64,000 nucleotides of DNA from contig NZ_BHVX01000012.1 of assembly GCF_003851545.1 (NCBI RefSeq), forward strand, positions 85,439 to 149,438, in the 5' to 3' direction. A program made the position numbers and the translations under genes. This document shows, piece by piece, positions 61,952 through 64,000 of the stretch. The first letter of the stretch is position 1. The number at the start of each line of letters is the position of its first letter. Source of the DNA: Ralstonia sp. SET104. Lineage in GTDB: Bacteria; Pseudomonadota; Gammaproteobacteria; Burkholderiales; Burkholderiaceae. The notes under the pieces are model-generated. The model made no database searches. It was not told where the DNA came from and was given only the letters and a program-made list of their open reading frames with translations.

Positions 61952-61958
61952 GATGAAT

Positions 61959-62034
61959 TGGCAGGGGCAGAGGGAATCGAACCCCCAACCTTCGGTTTTG
62001 GAGACCGACGCTCTGCCAGTTGAGCTATACCCCT
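61959..62034 (-). tRNA. tRNA-Trp (CCA anticodon)
   Basis: 76 nt with encoded CCA. Acceptor AGGGGTA pairs with TGCCCCT, D arm AGCTCAACTGGCAGAGC, anticodon stem TCGGT/ACCGA with loop CTCCAAA (anticodon CCA), T arm GGGGGTTCGATTCCCTC. Located between tufB and secE, the conserved position in many Proteobacteria. Confidence 0.97.
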
Positions 62035-62046
62035 AAAACAGCTTTA

Positions 62047-62107
62047 GGGTTGCCATTCGGTCAACCCCACTCTGGCACTTCACGTGCGGCCGGTTGGCAG
62101 CCGCACG
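62047..62107 (-). other. Two hairpins between tufB and tRNA-Trp
   Basis: cgtgcggc (62083-62090) pairs with gccgcacg (62100-62107) right after the tufB stop, and gggttg (62047-62052) pairs with caaccc (62062-62067) nearer the tRNA. No T tract follows, so these are more likely processing signals that free the tRNA than terminators. Confidence 0.45.
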
Positions 62108-62122
62108 GAAGATTTACGGTGT

Positions 62123-63313
<1,191 letters not shown>

Positions 63314-63356
63314 GTCGCGACTCCTGTCTCGGTAGCGATTTGCGTTGGTGGATGCG

Positions 63357-63431
63357 TGGTGCCCATGGGCAGGATCGAACTGCCGACCTCTCCCTTACCA
63401 AGGGAGTGCTCTGCCACTGAGCCACATGGGC
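63357..63431 (-). tRNA. tRNA-Thr (GGT anticodon)
   Basis: 75 nt with encoded CCA. Acceptor GCCCATG/CATGGGC, D arm GCTCAGTGGCAGAGC, anticodon stem CTCCC/GGGAG with loop TTGGTAA, T arm GGCAGTTCGATCCTGCC. Lies 43 bases before tufB and is probably cut from the same transcript. Confidence 0.97.
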
Positions 63432-63450
63432 GAAACTTACGAACAGTGAA

Positions 63451-63524
63451 TGGAGCGGGTGAAGGGAATCGAACCCTCGTCGTAAGCTTGGAAGGCTTCT
63501 GCTCTACCATTGAGCTACACCCGC
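63451..63524 (-). tRNA. tRNA-Gly (TCC anticodon)
   Basis: 74 nt with encoded CCA. Acceptor GCGGGTG/CACCCGC-type pairing, D arm GCTCAATGGTAGAGC, anticodon loop CTTCCAA (TCC), T arm GAGGGTTCGATTCCCTT. The outermost anticodon-stem pair looks mismatched, which is common. Between tRNA-Tyr and tRNA-Thr. Confidence 0.96.
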
Positions 63525-63585
63525 CCGGGTTACTTCTTCCCTTGCCGCCCGATCCCGGCTAAGGATCGAACTCACTGCTTAATTC

Positions 63586-63671
63586 TGGTGGAGAGGGCTG
63601 GATTCGAACCAGCGTAGGCGTAAGCCAACAGATTTACAGTCTGCCCCCTTTAGCCACTCGGGCACCTCTCC
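63586..63671 (-). tRNA. tRNA-Tyr (GTA anticodon)
   Basis: 86 nt class II tRNA with encoded CCA. Acceptor GGAGAGG/CCTCTCC, anticodon stem CAGA/TCTG around loop CTGTAAA (GTA), a long variable arm (TGGCTTACGCC), T arm GCTGGTTCGAATCCAGC. First RNA of the transcript that leads into tufB. Confidence 0.97.
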
Positions 63672-63685
63672 GAAGAGAACTTGCG

Positions 63686-63714
63686 ATTATGGGACCATCA
63701 GGCCACCCTGTCAA
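63686..63714 (-). promoter_or_regulatory. Strong promoter of the tRNA-tufB transcript
   Basis: On the minus strand TTGACA (63714-63709), a 17-base spacer, then CATAAT (63691-63686). The -35 is consensus and the -10 has one mismatch. Transcription would start a few bases before tRNA-Tyr at 63671. I did not see a clear GC-rich stringent discriminator: the bases after the -10 are CGCAAG. Confidence 0.85.
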
Positions 63715-64000
63715 GCGATGGTTGATGAAATCGCCAGATTTCGAGCGTTGACGCTCTCATCCTATACGGCATCAGGCCTCGACAGCCCGGCACAAGAAAT
63801 ACTTCAACGTGCGAGGCCCGAGATGGATAGCCGGCACAGAGACTGCGGAAGCCGCACAGATCACCCGTCTACGTTGCGGCGACCGGAGAGGCTTGCCAGC
63901 GCGATCAGACCGATGACACTCCATTCAGGACGGGCTCGCGCCGGCGATCCGTGACTGGTTGGTACAGTGCTGTGGGGTGAGGAGCAGTAAAGCAAACACC
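63715..64000. other. Right-end region without a supported gene
   Basis: 286 bases upstream of the tRNA promoter to the window edge. A 78-codon plus-strand frame (63718-63954) has no recognisable domain, no good ribosome site and overlaps the promoter, so it is not called. The only structure seen is a small gagcgt-tgac-gctc repeat near 63742. The region may hold the far end or promoter of a gene beyond the edge. Confidence 0.5.

Noticed and set aside
63718..63954. A 78-codon plus-strand frame at the right end
   Set aside because: It starts inside the tRNA promoter region and has no recognisable sequence features.

Overview
This 64 kb window is a GC-rich chromosomal segment of a betaproteobacterium. 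The product set and gene order (System II cytochrome c maturation, Mg-type HemB, the secY-infA-rpmJ-rpsM order, tufB preceded by a Tyr-Gly-Thr tRNA cluster) fit Burkholderiaceae, most likely Ralstonia. Genus is an inference from recognised proteins; no database was searched. Almost everything from position 11290 onward lies on the minus strand; the main exceptions are a LysR gene and, to the left, lysA, engB and hemB.

Layout. 1-1173: end of lysA. 1240-4888: an envelope-stress cluster read leftward (COG4315-type lipoprotein, ECF sigma factor, anti-sigma factor, MsrP, MsrQ). 5009-9183: System II cytochrome c assembly (a CcsA/ResC-type protein and ResB) with a dihaem c4-type cytochrome. 9442-11289: engB and hemB on the plus strand. 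11290-13479: dsbD and cutA. 13624-33197: the ribosomal superoperon, in transcription order rpsL-rpsG-fusA-tufA-rpsJ, then rplC to rpsQ, then rplN to rplQ, with rpoA, secY and infA inside. Promoter-like and terminator-like sequences suggest at least three transcription units: str plus rpsJ, an S10 unit starting at rplC, and an spc/alpha unit starting before rplN. 33495-35768: a divergent MFS exporter/LysR pair between the str promoter and recQ. 35765-38372: recQ and a small methyltransferase.

38398-49137 is the most interesting region. It is a tight operon of the E. coli yfaA-T-S-Q-P / Pseudomonas mag type: a membrane-anchored DUF2138 protein, a DUF1175 protein with NlpC/P60-like motifs, a 1600-residue bacterial alpha-2-macroglobulin that keeps a CxEQ thioester motif, a DUF2300 protein that by eye combines a penicillin-binding-protein-like SxxK domain, a SpoIID-like domain and an HExxH motif, and two tandem DUF2135 proteins. 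I infer a periplasmic machine that couples protease trapping to peptidoglycan work. The motif readings need structural confirmation.

49311-63671: the rpoBC operon and its upstream genes, in transcription order tRNA-Tyr, tRNA-Gly, tRNA-Thr, tufB, tRNA-Trp, secE, nusG, rplK, rplA, rplJ, rplL, rpoB, rpoC, with a strong promoter before tRNA-Tyr and a strong terminator after rpoC. The two EF-Tu genes are not identical: tufA encodes a six-residue net insertion in domain II, while a 311-bp central block is identical in both copies, which points to patchy gene conversion.
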